Origin: Bacteroidales bacterium
Lineage (GTDB): Bacteria > Bacteroidota > Bacteroidia > Bacteroidales > P3
Reading direction: 5' to 3'
Assembly: GCA_017550405.1 (NCBI GenBank)
Contig: JAFZPH010000042.1
Span: forward strand, 1-64,000
DNA length: 64,000 nucleotides
Position 1 is the first letter of the stretch. The number at the start of each line of letters is the position of its first letter. Position numbers and translations under genes: made by a program. Shown here piece after piece: positions 7,610 to 15,811 of this stretch. The notes beneath the pieces were generated by a model. The model made no database searches, was not told the origin of the DNA, and saw only the letters and a list, made by a program, of their open reading frames with translations.

Positions 7610-8749
7610 TTAATAATTCTCCTGTAGCCAGTGACCGAAAAAGAAGTCGCTGACGCGATACTGTCCGTTGTCTGCTGTCACGATGTCTTTTTCAAGTAGT
7701 ACCCGCAATGCCGATTGGACGGTGCTGGCTGAATCTAATGCATGCTTTTTGACAAATGCTTGCGAAGTGACGGCTTTCACGCTACCCTCCTTGCCAATGG
7801 CTTGAAGCAGCCTCTTTTGCTTGGACGACAGGATGTTGAGTTGCATCATGTATGACCCTTCTTGCACCTGTATGATGTTCTTCTGTGCCTGGTTAAGGTG
7901 TTCCAGTGTGCAGGTATCGCCTGGTCCAGTGAGCGCAAACAACTCGTTCATGAGCATTTGCATGTACCATGTTGTGGCATGGTAGTCCGTATAGACTTGT
8001 GCAATAACAGATGACTCAATCTGTTTATCATACTGGGCAAAGAGTCTGGTGGCAAACGCTGTGTACACATCCGGTTTGAGAGGCTTCAAGTCCATCAGTT
8101 GTGCATTCTGATAGAATGGGCGTGATTTCGATAGGAAGATTTGGTTGATGGTGTGCTGTTTGCTGCCACTGAACAGAAATGTGGTCTGTCGACAATTTTG
8201 TATCATGCTGCGCAGCAGTGCCTCAATGCGCTGTTCTGGGAATTCGGCAATTTGTTGAAACTCGTCGAGTGCTACAATGCACGGTATGGATGAAGACTCT
8301 AAATAGTCGAAAATCTCTTCAAGCGTTGTTGCAGGTTGTTCAATGGCACCAATTCCTACCTCCAGTTTGGGTTCGCCGGTGACAGCGTCAAAGCGGACAC
8401 CTGCCCGCAGGGATTTCATGTATTGGAAAAAGGTTTCCCAGTGCTGGGTCTTCTTTGCCTTTAGTCTTTCGAAGACACTTCGCCCCAATATGTAGCACAT
8501 CTCCTGTAAAGAGGATGCTGGGTAGATGTCTACAAAGAAGGTTGTGTACCGTTCCTGAATTGTTTCTTGGCGAAACAGGTGGTGAATCAAGCCTGTTTTA
8601 CCCATTCTGCGGGGAGAAACAATCACCGTATTTCGTCCATTGTCGATTTGCTTGATGAGAAAGTTTGTTTCTTCCTCTCGGTCACAAAAAAACGCTTCCG
8701 GGATGTCCTTTGAAATAATAAAGGGGTTTATTATATTATTGTATTTCAT
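7610..8749 (-). CDS. AAA-type ATP-binding protein (archaeal-type ATPase family)
   Basis: 379 residues from ATG 8749; a GTG lies just before it. The N-terminal INPFIISKDIPEAFFCDREEET is typical of the ATPase family described mainly from Archaea. The P-loop is SPRRMGKTGL, Walker B is CIVALDEFQQI, and FSGSKQHTI is a sensor-1-like segment. The C-terminal 90 residues look like a winged helix (LSSKQKRLLQAIGKEG, SALRVLLEKDIV, YRVSDFFFGHWL). Members are STAND-like signalling or defence-associated ATPases, though most have no known role. It stands alone with its own promoter. Its substrate or partner is unknown. Confidence 0.8.
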   Translation of the reverse strand: MKYNNIINPFIISKDIPEAFFCDREEETNFLIKQIDNGRNTVIVSPRRMGKTGLIHHLFRQETIQERYTTFFVDIYPASSLQEMCYILGRSVFERLKAKKTQHWETFFQYMKSLRAGVRFDAVTGEPKLEVGIGAIEQPATTLEEIFDYLESSSIPCIVALDEFQQIAEFPEQRIEALLRSMIQNCRQTTFLFSGSKQHTINQIFLSKSRPFYQNAQLMDLKPLKPDVYTAFATRLFAQYDKQIESSVIAQVYTDYHATTWYMQMLMNELFALTGPGDTCTLEHLNQAQKNIIQVQEGSYMMQLNILSSKQKRLLQAIGKEGSVKAVTSQAFVKKHALDSASTVQSALRVLLEKDIVTADNGQYRVSDFFFGHWLQENY

Positions 8750-8796
8750 CACAATATATGTTATTTAATATTCAATTATTGCTTTTTAAATAATTG

Positions 8797-8804
8797 CAAA
8801 TATA
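8797..8804 (-). promoter_or_regulatory. -7 box for the ATPase gene
   Basis: On the minus strand this reads TATATTTG, about 48 bases before the ATG of the ATPase gene, inside a strongly AT-rich stretch. Confidence 0.6.
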
Positions 8805-8955
8805 ATAATTTTCTTTTAGTTCGATAACTTTTTGTTTCATGATGTGTGGTGGTGCTGGGAATAGCGTACTGGTGTGAGGTATGGGAGGAACTTGAGGGGA
8901 GTGCGCTTTTAGCATTTGGTGGCAGAAAAAAAGCTGCTAATTGGTAAAAAATGTG

Positions 8956-8963
8956 TACTTTTG
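8956..8963 (+). promoter_or_regulatory. -7 box for the phospholipase-D-like gene
   Basis: TACTTTTG lies 22 bases before the ATG at 8986, the same sequence as the ackA -7 box. Confidence 0.6.
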
Positions 8964-8985
8964 CAGGCAGTAAATTCATGCGGTT

Positions 8986-9516
8986 ATGCTGAAATACATT
9001 GCAGATAAGGAACATTACACAGATGTGCTGACGCGGTGCGAGGGCGTGAAGCACGACCTTTGGATTGCGACGGCGGACCTGAAGGATCTCTATGTGGCCA
9101 AGGGGCGCGATGCCGAGCCTTTCCTTGCCGTGTTGGACCGTCTGCTGCACCGTGGCGTGGAAGTCCGCCTGCTGCATGCCAAGGAACCCGGTGCAAACTT
9201 CAGGCAGGATTTCGACCGCTTCCCTAGTCTGTGGTCGCAGCTGGAACGAAGGCTCTGCCTGCGGGTACACTTCAAGATCATGATTTTCGACTGCTCGACG
9301 GCCTATATCGGCTCTGCCAACCTGACGGGTGCGGGCATGGGCATGAAGAGCGCCGACGGCCGCAATTTCGAGGCGGGCATCCTCACCGACGAGCCGTCGC
9401 TGGTGGATGCCGCCGCCGACCATCTGGAGCGGGTGTGGCTGGGCCGCCACTGCGACACCTGCCGCCACAAGCTTTGCTGCGGCGACCGCCCGGAACCCAG
9501 GTCGGTGACAACATGA
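8986..9516 (+). CDS. Phospholipase D-like protein, single HKD motif
   Basis: 176 residues. One HKD motif is visible: His95-x-Lys97-x4-Asp102 (HFKIMIFD), followed by AYIGSANLTGAG, the typical Ser/Asn continuation. Single-motif members such as Nuc-type nucleases work as homodimers, so a nuclease or phosphodiesterase role is more likely than lipid cleavage. The C-terminus has a cysteine cluster (CDTCRHKLCCG) that could bind metal. There is no signal peptide. It is followed 34 bases later by a DnaQ-like exonuclease on the same strand, so the two may form a small nucleic-acid-processing unit. Confidence 0.8.
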   Translation: MLKYIADKEHYTDVLTRCEGVKHDLWIATADLKDLYVAKGRDAEPFLAVLDRLLHRGVEVRLLHAKEPGANFRQDFDRFPSLWSQLERRLCLRVHFKIMIFDCSTAYIGSANLTGAGMGMKSADGRNFEAGILTDEPSLVDAAADHLERVWLGRHCDTCRHKLCCGDRPEPRSVTT

Positions 9517-9550
9517 TACCCAATGATAATTAAGCAATAAACCCTAAGAA

Positions 9551-10042
9551 ATGCAGGATTTTGCAGCCATAGACTTCGAGACGGCCAACGGCGAGCGCAG
9601 CAGTGTATGCAGCGTCGGGGTGGTGGTGGTGCGTGACGGCGAGGTGTGCGACCGCTTCTATAGCCTCATCCAGCCCGAGCCGAATTACTACACGTGGTTC
9701 TGCCAGCGTGTTCACGGCTTGGGTCCCAGCGACACCGACAGTGCCGAGGTGTTCCCCAAGGTATGGGCGCGGGTGGCTCCGTTGATTGAGGGGCTGCCCT
9801 TGGTGGCCCACAACTCGCCTTTCGACGAGGGTTGCCTCCGTGCGGTGATGCGGGTGTATCAGATGGATTGGCCTGATTACAGGTTCTACTGCACTTGCCG
9901 GGCGGCACGCCGCAAGCTGAAATTTCTGCCCAACCACCAGCTTCACACAGTGGCCGAAGCCTGCGGCTACAATCTCAAGAATCACCATCACGCCTTGGCC
10001 GACGCCGAGGCCTGTGCCGCCATTGCCATCCAGTTGTTGTAA
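9551..10042 (+). CDS. DnaQ-like 3'-5' exonuclease (DEDDh)
   Basis: 163 residues. The ExoI motif is AAIDFETANG (Asp and Glu), ExoII is LVAHNSPFDEGCL, and ExoIII is HHALADAEACA with the DEDDh histidine. It is a stand-alone exonuclease domain related to the DNA polymerase III epsilon subunit. In Bacteroidetes such short proteins occur apart from polymerase genes and their targets are mostly undefined. It lies 34 bases after the phospholipase-D-like gene. Confidence 0.88.
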   Translation: MQDFAAIDFETANGERSSVCSVGVVVVRDGEVCDRFYSLIQPEPNYYTWFCQRVHGLGPSDTDSAEVFPKVWARVAPLIEGLPLVAHNSPFDEGCLRAVMRVYQMDWPDYRFYCTCRAARRKLKFLPNHQLHTVAEACGYNLKNHHHALADAEACAAIAIQLL

Positions 10043-10101
10043 TTACAGCTGGTTTCACGGCTTCCGTACTTCTTACGTTAGGCGTCGAGAATCAGTCGCG
10101 C

Positions 10102-10202
10102 CCTTCAATCATGGCTCGTTAGTGGATGCTTACAGCATTGTTATCCGATATATTGACGGATAACGATACTGTTTCGATGCTGTTTCGATGCAGGATTGAA
10201 CG
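10102..10202 (+). repeat. 101-bp element with terminal inverted repeats, copy 1
   Basis: The element starts cCTTCAATC and ends GATTGAACG. It aligns without gaps, over its full 101 bp, to the reverse complement of 34100-34200; shared blocks include TGGCTCG near the start, TTGTTATCCG in the middle and CGATGCAGGATTGAACG at the end. A hairpin GTTATCCG/CGGATAAC sits in the centre, and the right half has an 11-bp period (GATACTGTTTC, GATGCTGTTTC). It lies between the exonuclease stop and the convergent yidD end. It could be a small non-autonomous mobile element or a structured regulatory element. Confidence 0.75.
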
Positions 10203-10231
10203 ACGTTAGTGCGGAATGGCTGCCGTGGGGT

Positions 10232-10516
10232 TCAGGGCACGGGGTCGTAGCCCGAGCCGCCGAAAGGGTTGCAGCGCAGGATGCGCTTGAAGGCGAGCCA
10301 TCCGCCTTTGAGGGGACCGTGCTTTTTGATGGCTTCGACGGCGTATTGCGAGCAGGTGGGGGTATAGCGGCAGGTGGGCGGTTTGAGGGGCGAGATGCAG
10401 GTACGATAGAACCAGATGAGGGCCAGCATCACCTTCGACAGGAGGGTCATAAGGAGCTGGTAAAGGGCGTAAACCCCTTTGCACAGGGTGTTCCAGATGG
10501 CGGCGAGGGCGTTCAT
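10232..10516 (-). CDS. yidD: YidD membrane protein insertion efficiency factor
   Basis: 94 residues starting at the ATG that overlaps the rnpA stop by four bases (ATGA); the frame continues upstream but only as an rnpA shadow. The diagnostic [20 protein letters not shown] segment and GGSGYDPVP end are present, with one N-terminal amphipathic or membrane helix. YidD helps the YidC insertase place proteins in the inner membrane. The rnpA-yidD order is conserved in many bacteria; rpmH and yidC are not in this window. Confidence 0.95.
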   Translation of the reverse strand: MNALAAIWNTLCKGVYALYQLLMTLLSKVMLALIWFYRTCISPLKPPTCRYTPTCSQYAVEAIKKHGPLKGGWLAFKRILRCNPFGGSGYDPVP

Positions 10517-10932
10517 GGCTGCGGCAGGGTGGGGGTGTCGAGGTGTTGGGTGATTTGTTCGATGAGCGTGAGCGTGAGGCGTTCGTATTTGTGGTTGAGG
10601 GTGTGGAAGTCGAATATCTCGTTGTGGATATAATTGAGTGCGAGGACAAGGGTGGCGCCGTGGCTGTCGAGGAATTGGTAGAGAGTGGGTTTGTGCGTGC
10701 GGTAGCATTCGCGGGTGAGCCGTTTGACGCGGTTGCGGTCGACGGCGTGGTGGAATTTTTTCTTGGAGGTGGCGATAAGTACTTGTGCGGGGATGTTGCC
10801 GGGCAGTGTGCCGGCGGGGCAGAGCATCCAGTGAACGCTGTAGGGGTAGGCCATGAACCTGTGGCCGGATTGGAACAGGGTGTCGATGAGTTTCTTGCTG
10901 CAGAGGCGCTCCTGTTTGCAGAAGGTGTACAT
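10513..10932 (-). CDS. rnpA: Ribonuclease P protein component
   Basis: 139 residues. The start ([20 protein letters not shown]) fits the family, as does the conserved [16 protein letters not shown] basic helix that contacts RNase P RNA. It acts with the catalytic RNA to remove 5' leaders from pre-tRNA. The gene begins seven bases after hemD ends and overlaps yidD by four bases, so it is translated within the DUF4271-hemD-rnpA-yidD run. Confidence 0.95.
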   Translation of the reverse strand: MYTFCKQERLCSKKLIDTLFQSGHRFMAYPYSVHWMLCPAGTLPGNIPAQVLIATSKKKFHHAVDRNRVKRLTRECYRTHKPTLYQFLDSHGATLVLALNYIHNEIFDFHTLNHKYERLTLTLIEQITQHLDTPTLPQP

Positions 10933-10939
10933 GGTGGAC

Positions 10940-11917
10940 TTATTCTACTTTGCCCGCAGTCCCGGCTTCTGCTCTGATTTGTGCCTCTTTGGCGGCAAGG
11001 CGTTCGGCCCGGCGTGCTGCGGCTTGTGCTTTGCGTTCTTCTTGCAGTTGTTTGTATTTGGCCTTGTTGGCGAAGACGGACTTGGTTTTCTTGACCGTGC
11101 CAGAGGAAGAGGCGGTGCCTTTGTGGGCGCCGTCCTTTTTGATGGCGGAGGGACGGGTGATGACGGCTTCGTCCTGTCCTTTGCCGTTGATGTAGTTCTC
11201 AATAGCCATGGCCATGGAAGGCGAGGCCTTGGTGGGAGCGGCGATGGAGAGTTTGATGCCGGCGGCTTTGAGGGCCGAATGGGTGGAGGGGCCGAAGGCG
11301 GCAATGGTGATGTTCTCGTCGGCGACGTTGGGGAAGCTTTGCAGCAGCGAGCGGACGCCGATAGGTGAGAAGAGGCATACCACGTCGAAGTCCTTGAGAT
11401 TGAATTGGGTCAGGTCGCGGGGTTTGGAAGTGTACATGGTGGCCTTGGTGTATTTGAACTTGGCCTTGTCGAGCATCTTGGTGTATTCGGTCTGTTTCTC
11501 GTCGGAGCAGGGGAAGAGGAATTTCTCTTCGCGGTGCTTGGAGAGGATCTCGATGAGCTCGGAAAAGTACTGGTTGCCGAAGAATATCTTGCGTTTGCGG
11601 TACTGGATGTAGTTCTGGAGGTAGTGGGCGATGGCCTCGGAGGTGCAGAAGTACTTCATGCTGTCGGGGATGACTTCGCGCAGCTCTTTGGCAAGGCGGA
11701 AGAAGTGGTCGATGGAATTCTTGCTGTTGAAGATGACGGCTGTGTATTCGGTGAGGTGAATGCGCGATTTGCGGAATTCGGATACGGTCAGTCCGACGAC
11801 TTCGAAGAATTTATAAAAAGTGATGTCTACTCCGTATTTTGTGACTAAATTCTTGTAGGGCGATTTCTCCAAATCGGCAGGTTCGGGCTGCGAAACGAGG
11901 ATTTTTTTGATTTTCAT
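10940..11917 (-). CDS. hemD: Uroporphyrinogen-III synthase-like protein
   Basis: 325 residues. The first 250 fit the HemD fold: ILVSQPEPAD at the start, VIFNSKNSIDHFFRLA as the domain switch, FLFPCSDEK in the middle, and VVCLFSPIGVRSLL plus AAFGPSTHSALKAAG near the end. It would cyclise hydroxymethylbilane to uroporphyrinogen III for haem or sirohaem. The last 70 residues are an unusual Lys/Ala/Arg-rich tail (KYKQLQEERKAQAAARRAER), probably helical, that normal HemD proteins lack. Other haem genes are not adjacent. It lies 31 bases after the DUF4271 gene. Confidence 0.85.
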   Translation of the reverse strand: MKIKKILVSQPEPADLEKSPYKNLVTKYGVDITFYKFFEVVGLTVSEFRKSRIHLTEYTAVIFNSKNSIDHFFRLAKELREVIPDSMKYFCTSEAIAHYLQNYIQYRKRKIFFGNQYFSELIEILSKHREEKFLFPCSDEKQTEYTKMLDKAKFKYTKATMYTSKPRDLTQFNLKDFDVVCLFSPIGVRSLLQSFPNVADENITIAAFGPSTHSALKAAGIKLSIAAPTKASPSMAMAIENYINGKGQDEAVITRPSAIKKDGAHKGTASSSGTVKKTKSVFANKAKYKQLQEERKAQAAARRAERLAAKEAQIRAEAGTAGKVE

Positions 11918-11948
11918 GAACTGTGTTACTATTTACTCAACTCTCATA

Positions 11949-12776
11949 CTATAAATACATTGCAACTTTTGCAAGCACGATAATCGGTAGGATTTCGAGA
12001 ATGCAAAGATAATAAAAAAGATAGAATTTTGGAGTTTTTGAATATGTTAAAATTAGTTGCATGCCCCGAACGAGGCGTACGAGGAAGAGGAGAGCGAGGA
12101 TTCCGAAGAGGATGTAGAGGAAGGTTTGACCGACGCGGTCGGTGTAGAAGATGAAGAAGGCGAAAGCGGTGGCGACAATGGCGTAGAGGAGGTGGAAGAT
12201 GTAGTTGCTCGAGAGGTATATGTGGACGGATTCGGTGTTGTCGAAGGCGTTGCCGAAGAGGCGGATGATGCCGTTGCGGGAGTAATAGACCACGCAGGCT
12301 GCCAACAGAAAGAGGAGGAAGGTGAGGATGTCGAACCAGATGTTGGCGAGGCGTGGGGCGTAGGAGAAGTAGGCGATGAGGACGACGGGGAGGAGCATGA
12401 TGGGAGCGATGATGGCTTGGTCGGTGGCGTGGGTGAGGTTGGAGTCGCGGAGGGTGCGGTCCATGGCGCGGGAGTCGATGGAGGAGTGGAGCAGGTCGAC
12501 GATGCCGATTTGTTTGTTGCGCAGGAAGATGCAGATGAGTGTGATGGAGAGGGCTATGAAAATGAGGGGCCATCCGGGCGAACCTTGGTGCTGGATGGCG
12601 ATTTCGCGGGTGTTCTCGACGGGGAGCAGGTGGTGGGTGAAGAGGCTTTTGTGCAGCACGGGTTCTATTCGGCCGACGGGGGTGAAGATGGTGTCGTAGG
12701 CGCACAGTGTGTGCAGGCTGTCGGCAGTGGTGTCGGCTAGGGGGGCGTAGGGTGGCAATGTGTCTATTTGCAGCAT
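11949..12776 (-). CDS. DUF4271 membrane protein
   Basis: 275 residues. After a polar N-terminus of about 70 residues there are about six hydrophobic segments, including WPLIFIALSITLICIFL, FDILTFLLFLLAACVVYY and FLYILFGILALLFLVRLV, ending ILPIIVLAKVAMYL. This matches the DUF4271 family, which in Bacteroidetes sits directly before hemD, as here. No function is established. Its start is only three bases after the C25 protease stop, so it must share that message or use an internal promoter. Confidence 0.85.
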   Translation of the reverse strand: MLQIDTLPPYAPLADTTADSLHTLCAYDTIFTPVGRIEPVLHKSLFTHHLLPVENTREIAIQHQGSPGWPLIFIALSITLICIFLRNKQIGIVDLLHSSIDSRAMDRTLRDSNLTHATDQAIIAPIMLLPVVLIAYFSYAPRLANIWFDILTFLLFLLAACVVYYSRNGIIRLFGNAFDNTESVHIYLSSNYIFHLLYAIVATAFAFFIFYTDRVGQTFLYILFGILALLFLVRLVRGMQLILTYSKTPKFYLFYYLCILEILPIIVLAKVAMYL

Positions 12777-12779
12777 GGG

Positions 12780-15602
12780 CTATCGGATAACTGTCATTTT
12801 TTGTATGTATATGCCTGCGCTGTGGTGCAGGACGAGTGTGTATGTGCCTAAACGTAGATGGGTGGTGGAATATTGTGTGGAAGTGGTTTGGCGGTGTATT
12901 TTTATTTTGTCGACGGTGCGGCCAAGGTTGTCGAGAAGGAGTAGGGTGCGGTCGACGGGTTTACTGTCGTGGGTGATGCGGATGAGCGTGGAAGCCGGAT
13001 TGGGACTGATGGTGAAGGGCTGGCTGTTCTGCTCCTCAGGTTGCTGGATGGCTAAGGCGTGGGTGTCGGCCATTGGGGTGCCGGCAGGCTGCTGCCAAAG
13101 GGCAAGGGGCAGCCGGATGTCGTCGATGCGTGCGCAGTCGTCGTGCTGGCTTCCCGAGGCATCTTTCCGGTAGACCCACTCCAGTCGGTGTTGCCCGGCG
13201 GGGAGGAGACGAGCGTATCTTTGCCACCCTGTGTTGCCGCTCCAATAGCCGCGTTTATAACCATCGATATAGAAGTAGAGCCAGTCGGTGGGTTCGCTGG
13301 AGAGGTTGTAGAAGAAGGAGACGGTGTCGTCGACAAGGGTGTTGATGTCGAGGACCAGCGACGATTGCAGGGCGTTGTCGATAGGTGCCGAGCGGGCGCA
13401 ATAGGTTCCATGATGGGGCGCCAGGGAGTCGATGAGCCAGGGGTAGCGGGTGGGGTGCTGCCAAGGGAAGTTGGAGAAGTCGGCGGTCTCGAAGGGTTCG
13501 GCGGTGTGTTGACAGGTGAGCCAATAGGTGTAGGTGTGGTGCCAATCGCCGTAATGGGGTGTGAGCGACAGCAGTAGGTGGGTGAGGCTGTCCGGGGTTT
13601 GGAAGGGGAGGGTGATTTGCGGCGGGCAGGGAGTGAGGGATATGGGTTCGGACGACGCAAAGGAGAGGAAGCATGAATCGGCCGGGTAGGCCAGTGTGGC
13701 GGAGAGCAGGTAGGAGTGGCCGGGTAGCAGGAGGCGGCAGGGGGTGGCGTCGGGCTCGAGTATCTGCAGTTGGGTGAGGATGGGACGCAGGTCGGGTAGG
13801 GGGATGTTGATGGGCAGGGTGCTATAAATGGAGTCGGTGCTGTCGTGTATCATGATGATTGCGGAGAGGAGCGGCTCGGTGCCCGGCTGGCAGTCGTGGA
13901 GATTGAAGGCCAGAAGGGTGTCGGCCAGACTGGGTAGGAGGGGGAGGTCGATGGCAGGGATAGCGGGCAGGATGGCTCCCGTAGCACTGCCTTGGGTCAG
14001 CGACAGGCGGTGATGGCGTGCAGGGGAGAGGCCTTGGTTCTTGACGCGGAGCAACAGCAGGGTGTCGTCGATGCTGCAGTCGATAACGGAAAGGTATGGC
14101 CGGGCGGTGCGATGGACTTTAAACTGCTGGCTGTTGCAGAGGGCATTGGGTCGGGTGGCGGTGAGGGTAATGCTGTCGGCATCAATGCCACAGTCAAGAA
14201 GGAGCGTGATCTCGCCGTTTTCAGGAACAAGCGCGGTGCCGAGCAGGAGGGTGTCGGCAGTGGCGGTGATGCGGGCATGGGGGCTGCAACGCAGGTGGAG
14301 CGTGGTTTTCCCGGCCCATACGCTGTCGTCGAGAGTGAGCGTGAGGGTGTCGGGGTTTGGCCAGAAAGGAGTCATGGAGGGGTCGCCGAGCAAGCAGTAG
14401 GTTTCCCAATAGAAGGCATCGAAGGGTGAGCCAACGGTGGTCACAGCGCGGCAGCCATGGTGCATCATGGCGCCGAGGGTGAAAGGTTCGGCGGGCAAGA
14501 GGTTGTCGGCAGTGTTGATGATAAGAGGGTCGAAGGCTCCGGGCAGTGAGGGGTCGTAGAGAGGTGTGACGGAAAGGGGGTGTTTGGCTCCGACGGCCCA
14601 GTAGTAATCCTCGGCCCAGAGGGTCTCGTTGGTGGCACCGATAATGCCTACAGCACCTCCATCGGGTTTGCGTAGTAGCCGCTCGCCCAGGCAGTCGCCG
14701 CCAAAAGCGTTGGCACGGCAGCAGTTGTTGAAGAACAGGGTGGGGGTGGGGAGCGGGAGGGAATCGACATCGTCCACGGAGAAGGAGGGGTTGGTCCATC
14801 CTGTCTGGGTGCAGTGGGCGGTGTAGTTGACGAATGTATTGGTTCCGTTGAGTGCGTAGAAGATGCTGTCGCGCTGCGTGGCGGAGGCGGGGTTGCGGAA
14901 ACAGACGGTGTCGACGTCGGGACGGTGCGTGGCCGAGAGCGTGGCGAGGTAGTTGACCTGCCCGTTGGTGGTGACGGGTGCCGGGGTGCGTTCTTCTCTG
15001 CCGGCCACGAGCAGCAGTTGGGAGAGCTGCTGTGCATAAGTCCCTTTTTCGTAGGCGATAATCTTGTCAATCACCTGAGTCAGCTGCAGGGTGTCGGCTA
15101 CCGACAGGCGTCCGACCATGGCTTCAGGTAGATAGTCGCCGGTGTATTCGGCATAATAGAGGTCGGTGATGTGGATGCTGAGACCGTCGGGTGTATGCTT
15201 GCCGGGGAAGGAGGGGATGCGGTCCATGTCGCCTACCAGCAGGATGTAGGTATGCGGGTGGGGACGGGTGGAGTAGAGGCGGGAGAGTGCGGCGCGGATG
15301 CTGTCTCGGTGAAGGCTCTCAGGAACGACGACTTGGACGAGGAAGCCCTGCTGCCGTTTCCATTGGATGAAAGGCTGCAACGGGGCAAGGAAGTCGGCCG
15401 GAACGACGATATGGTAACGTCCGGCATAGTAATCGGGCAGGCAGGCGGCTTTTGCGTCGGGGGGGAGGAGGATGGCGTTTTTTTCGGCTGGGACAACGGG
15501 TGTGCCGGACTTGGTGACATAGTCCTGCCCGCTCACTGTCAGCGGGGTCAGGATGGCGCAAGCAAGTGCAAATGCCAGTTTTAAGTATTGGAAAGTGTCC
15601 AT
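12780..15602 (-). CDS. Gingipain-like C25 cysteine protease with T9SS sorting domain
   Basis: 940 residues from the ATG at 15602, which gives a clean signal peptide ending TVSGQ; an in-frame ATG at 15806 only adds non-coding sequence. The C25 catalytic region is at residues 60-420: the family motif NYTAHCTQTGW with His263, then LFFNNCCRANAFGG with Cys294/Cys295, then GGAVGIIGATNETLW. The usual Gly after the catalytic His is Cys here. Residues 430-860 hold beta-sandwich modules, and the C-terminus is a T9SS domain (SPNPAST to YIQKMTVIR). It lacks the long N-terminal region of the sortase PorU, so it is more likely a secreted cargo protease. Confidence 0.88.
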   Translation of the reverse strand: MDTFQYLKLAFALACAILTPLTVSGQDYVTKSGTPVVPAEKNAILLPPDAKAACLPDYYAGRYHIVVPADFLAPLQPFIQWKRQQGFLVQVVVPESLHRDSIRAALSRLYSTRPHPHTYILLVGDMDRIPSFPGKHTPDGLSIHITDLYYAEYTGDYLPEAMVGRLSVADTLQLTQVIDKIIAYEKGTYAQQLSQLLLVAGREERTPAPVTTNGQVNYLATLSATHRPDVDTVCFRNPASATQRDSIFYALNGTNTFVNYTAHCTQTGWTNPSFSVDDVDSLPLPTPTLFFNNCCRANAFGGDCLGERLLRKPDGGAVGIIGATNETLWAEDYYWAVGAKHPLSVTPLYDPSLPGAFDPLIINTADNLLPAEPFTLGAMMHHGCRAVTTVGSPFDAFYWETYCLLGDPSMTPFWPNPDTLTLTLDDSVWAGKTTLHLRCSPHARITATADTLLLGTALVPENGEITLLLDCGIDADSITLTATRPNALCNSQQFKVHRTARPYLSVIDCSIDDTLLLLRVKNQGLSPARHHRLSLTQGSATGAILPAIPAIDLPLLPSLADTLLAFNLHDCQPGTEPLLSAIIMIHDSTDSIYSTLPINIPLPDLRPILTQLQILEPDATPCRLLLPGHSYLLSATLAYPADSCFLSFASSEPISLTPCPPQITLPFQTPDSLTHLLLSLTPHYGDWHHTYTYWLTCQHTAEPFETADFSNFPWQHPTRYPWLIDSLAPHHGTYCARSAPIDNALQSSLVLDINTLVDDTVSFFYNLSSEPTDWLYFYIDGYKRGYWSGNTGWQRYARLLPAGQHRLEWVYRKDASGSQHDDCARIDDIRLPLALWQQPAGTPMADTHALAIQQPEEQNSQPFTISPNPASTLIRITHDSKPVDRTLLLLDNLGRTVDKIKIHRQTTSTQYSTTHLRLGTYTLVLHHSAGIYIQKMTVIR

Positions 15603-15612
15603 TTTCGAATTG

Positions 15613-15620
15613 CAAAAATA
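15613..15620 (-). promoter_or_regulatory. -7 box for the C25 protease operon
   Basis: The minus strand reads TATTTTTG 10 bases before the ATG at 15602. It should drive the C25-DUF4271-hemD-rnpA-yidD run. Confidence 0.6.
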
Positions 15621-15652
15621 GGCAAAAAAAGCAATATAATAAAAAAAAGTTG

Positions 15653-15660
15653 TATATTTG
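15653..15660 (+). promoter_or_regulatory. -7 box for the first giant surface protein
   Basis: TATATTTG on the plus strand, divergent from the C25 promoter and about 150 bases before the ATG at 15812. The transcript would have a leader of about 145 nt. Confidence 0.6.
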
Positions 15661-15811
15661 CAAGTTGAATCAAAGGGTTGACTAGATGGCTTTGAAGCGA
15701 GATGGTAGGTGTAATGGTGTTGATAAACAGCTGGTTCGCTCCTTTTGGTTCGAAACTGTACCCATATTGGGCAACAGCATGTAAAGTGTTGCAAAATAAA
15801 ATACATAATAT

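Noticed and set aside
12780-15602. PorU sortase identity for the C25 protein
   Set aside because: The C25 domain begins right after the signal peptide; PorU has a long N-terminal region before it.
15603-15806. N-terminal extension of the C25 protease
   Set aside because: It covers the divergent promoter region, and the ATG at 15602 starts a normal signal peptide.
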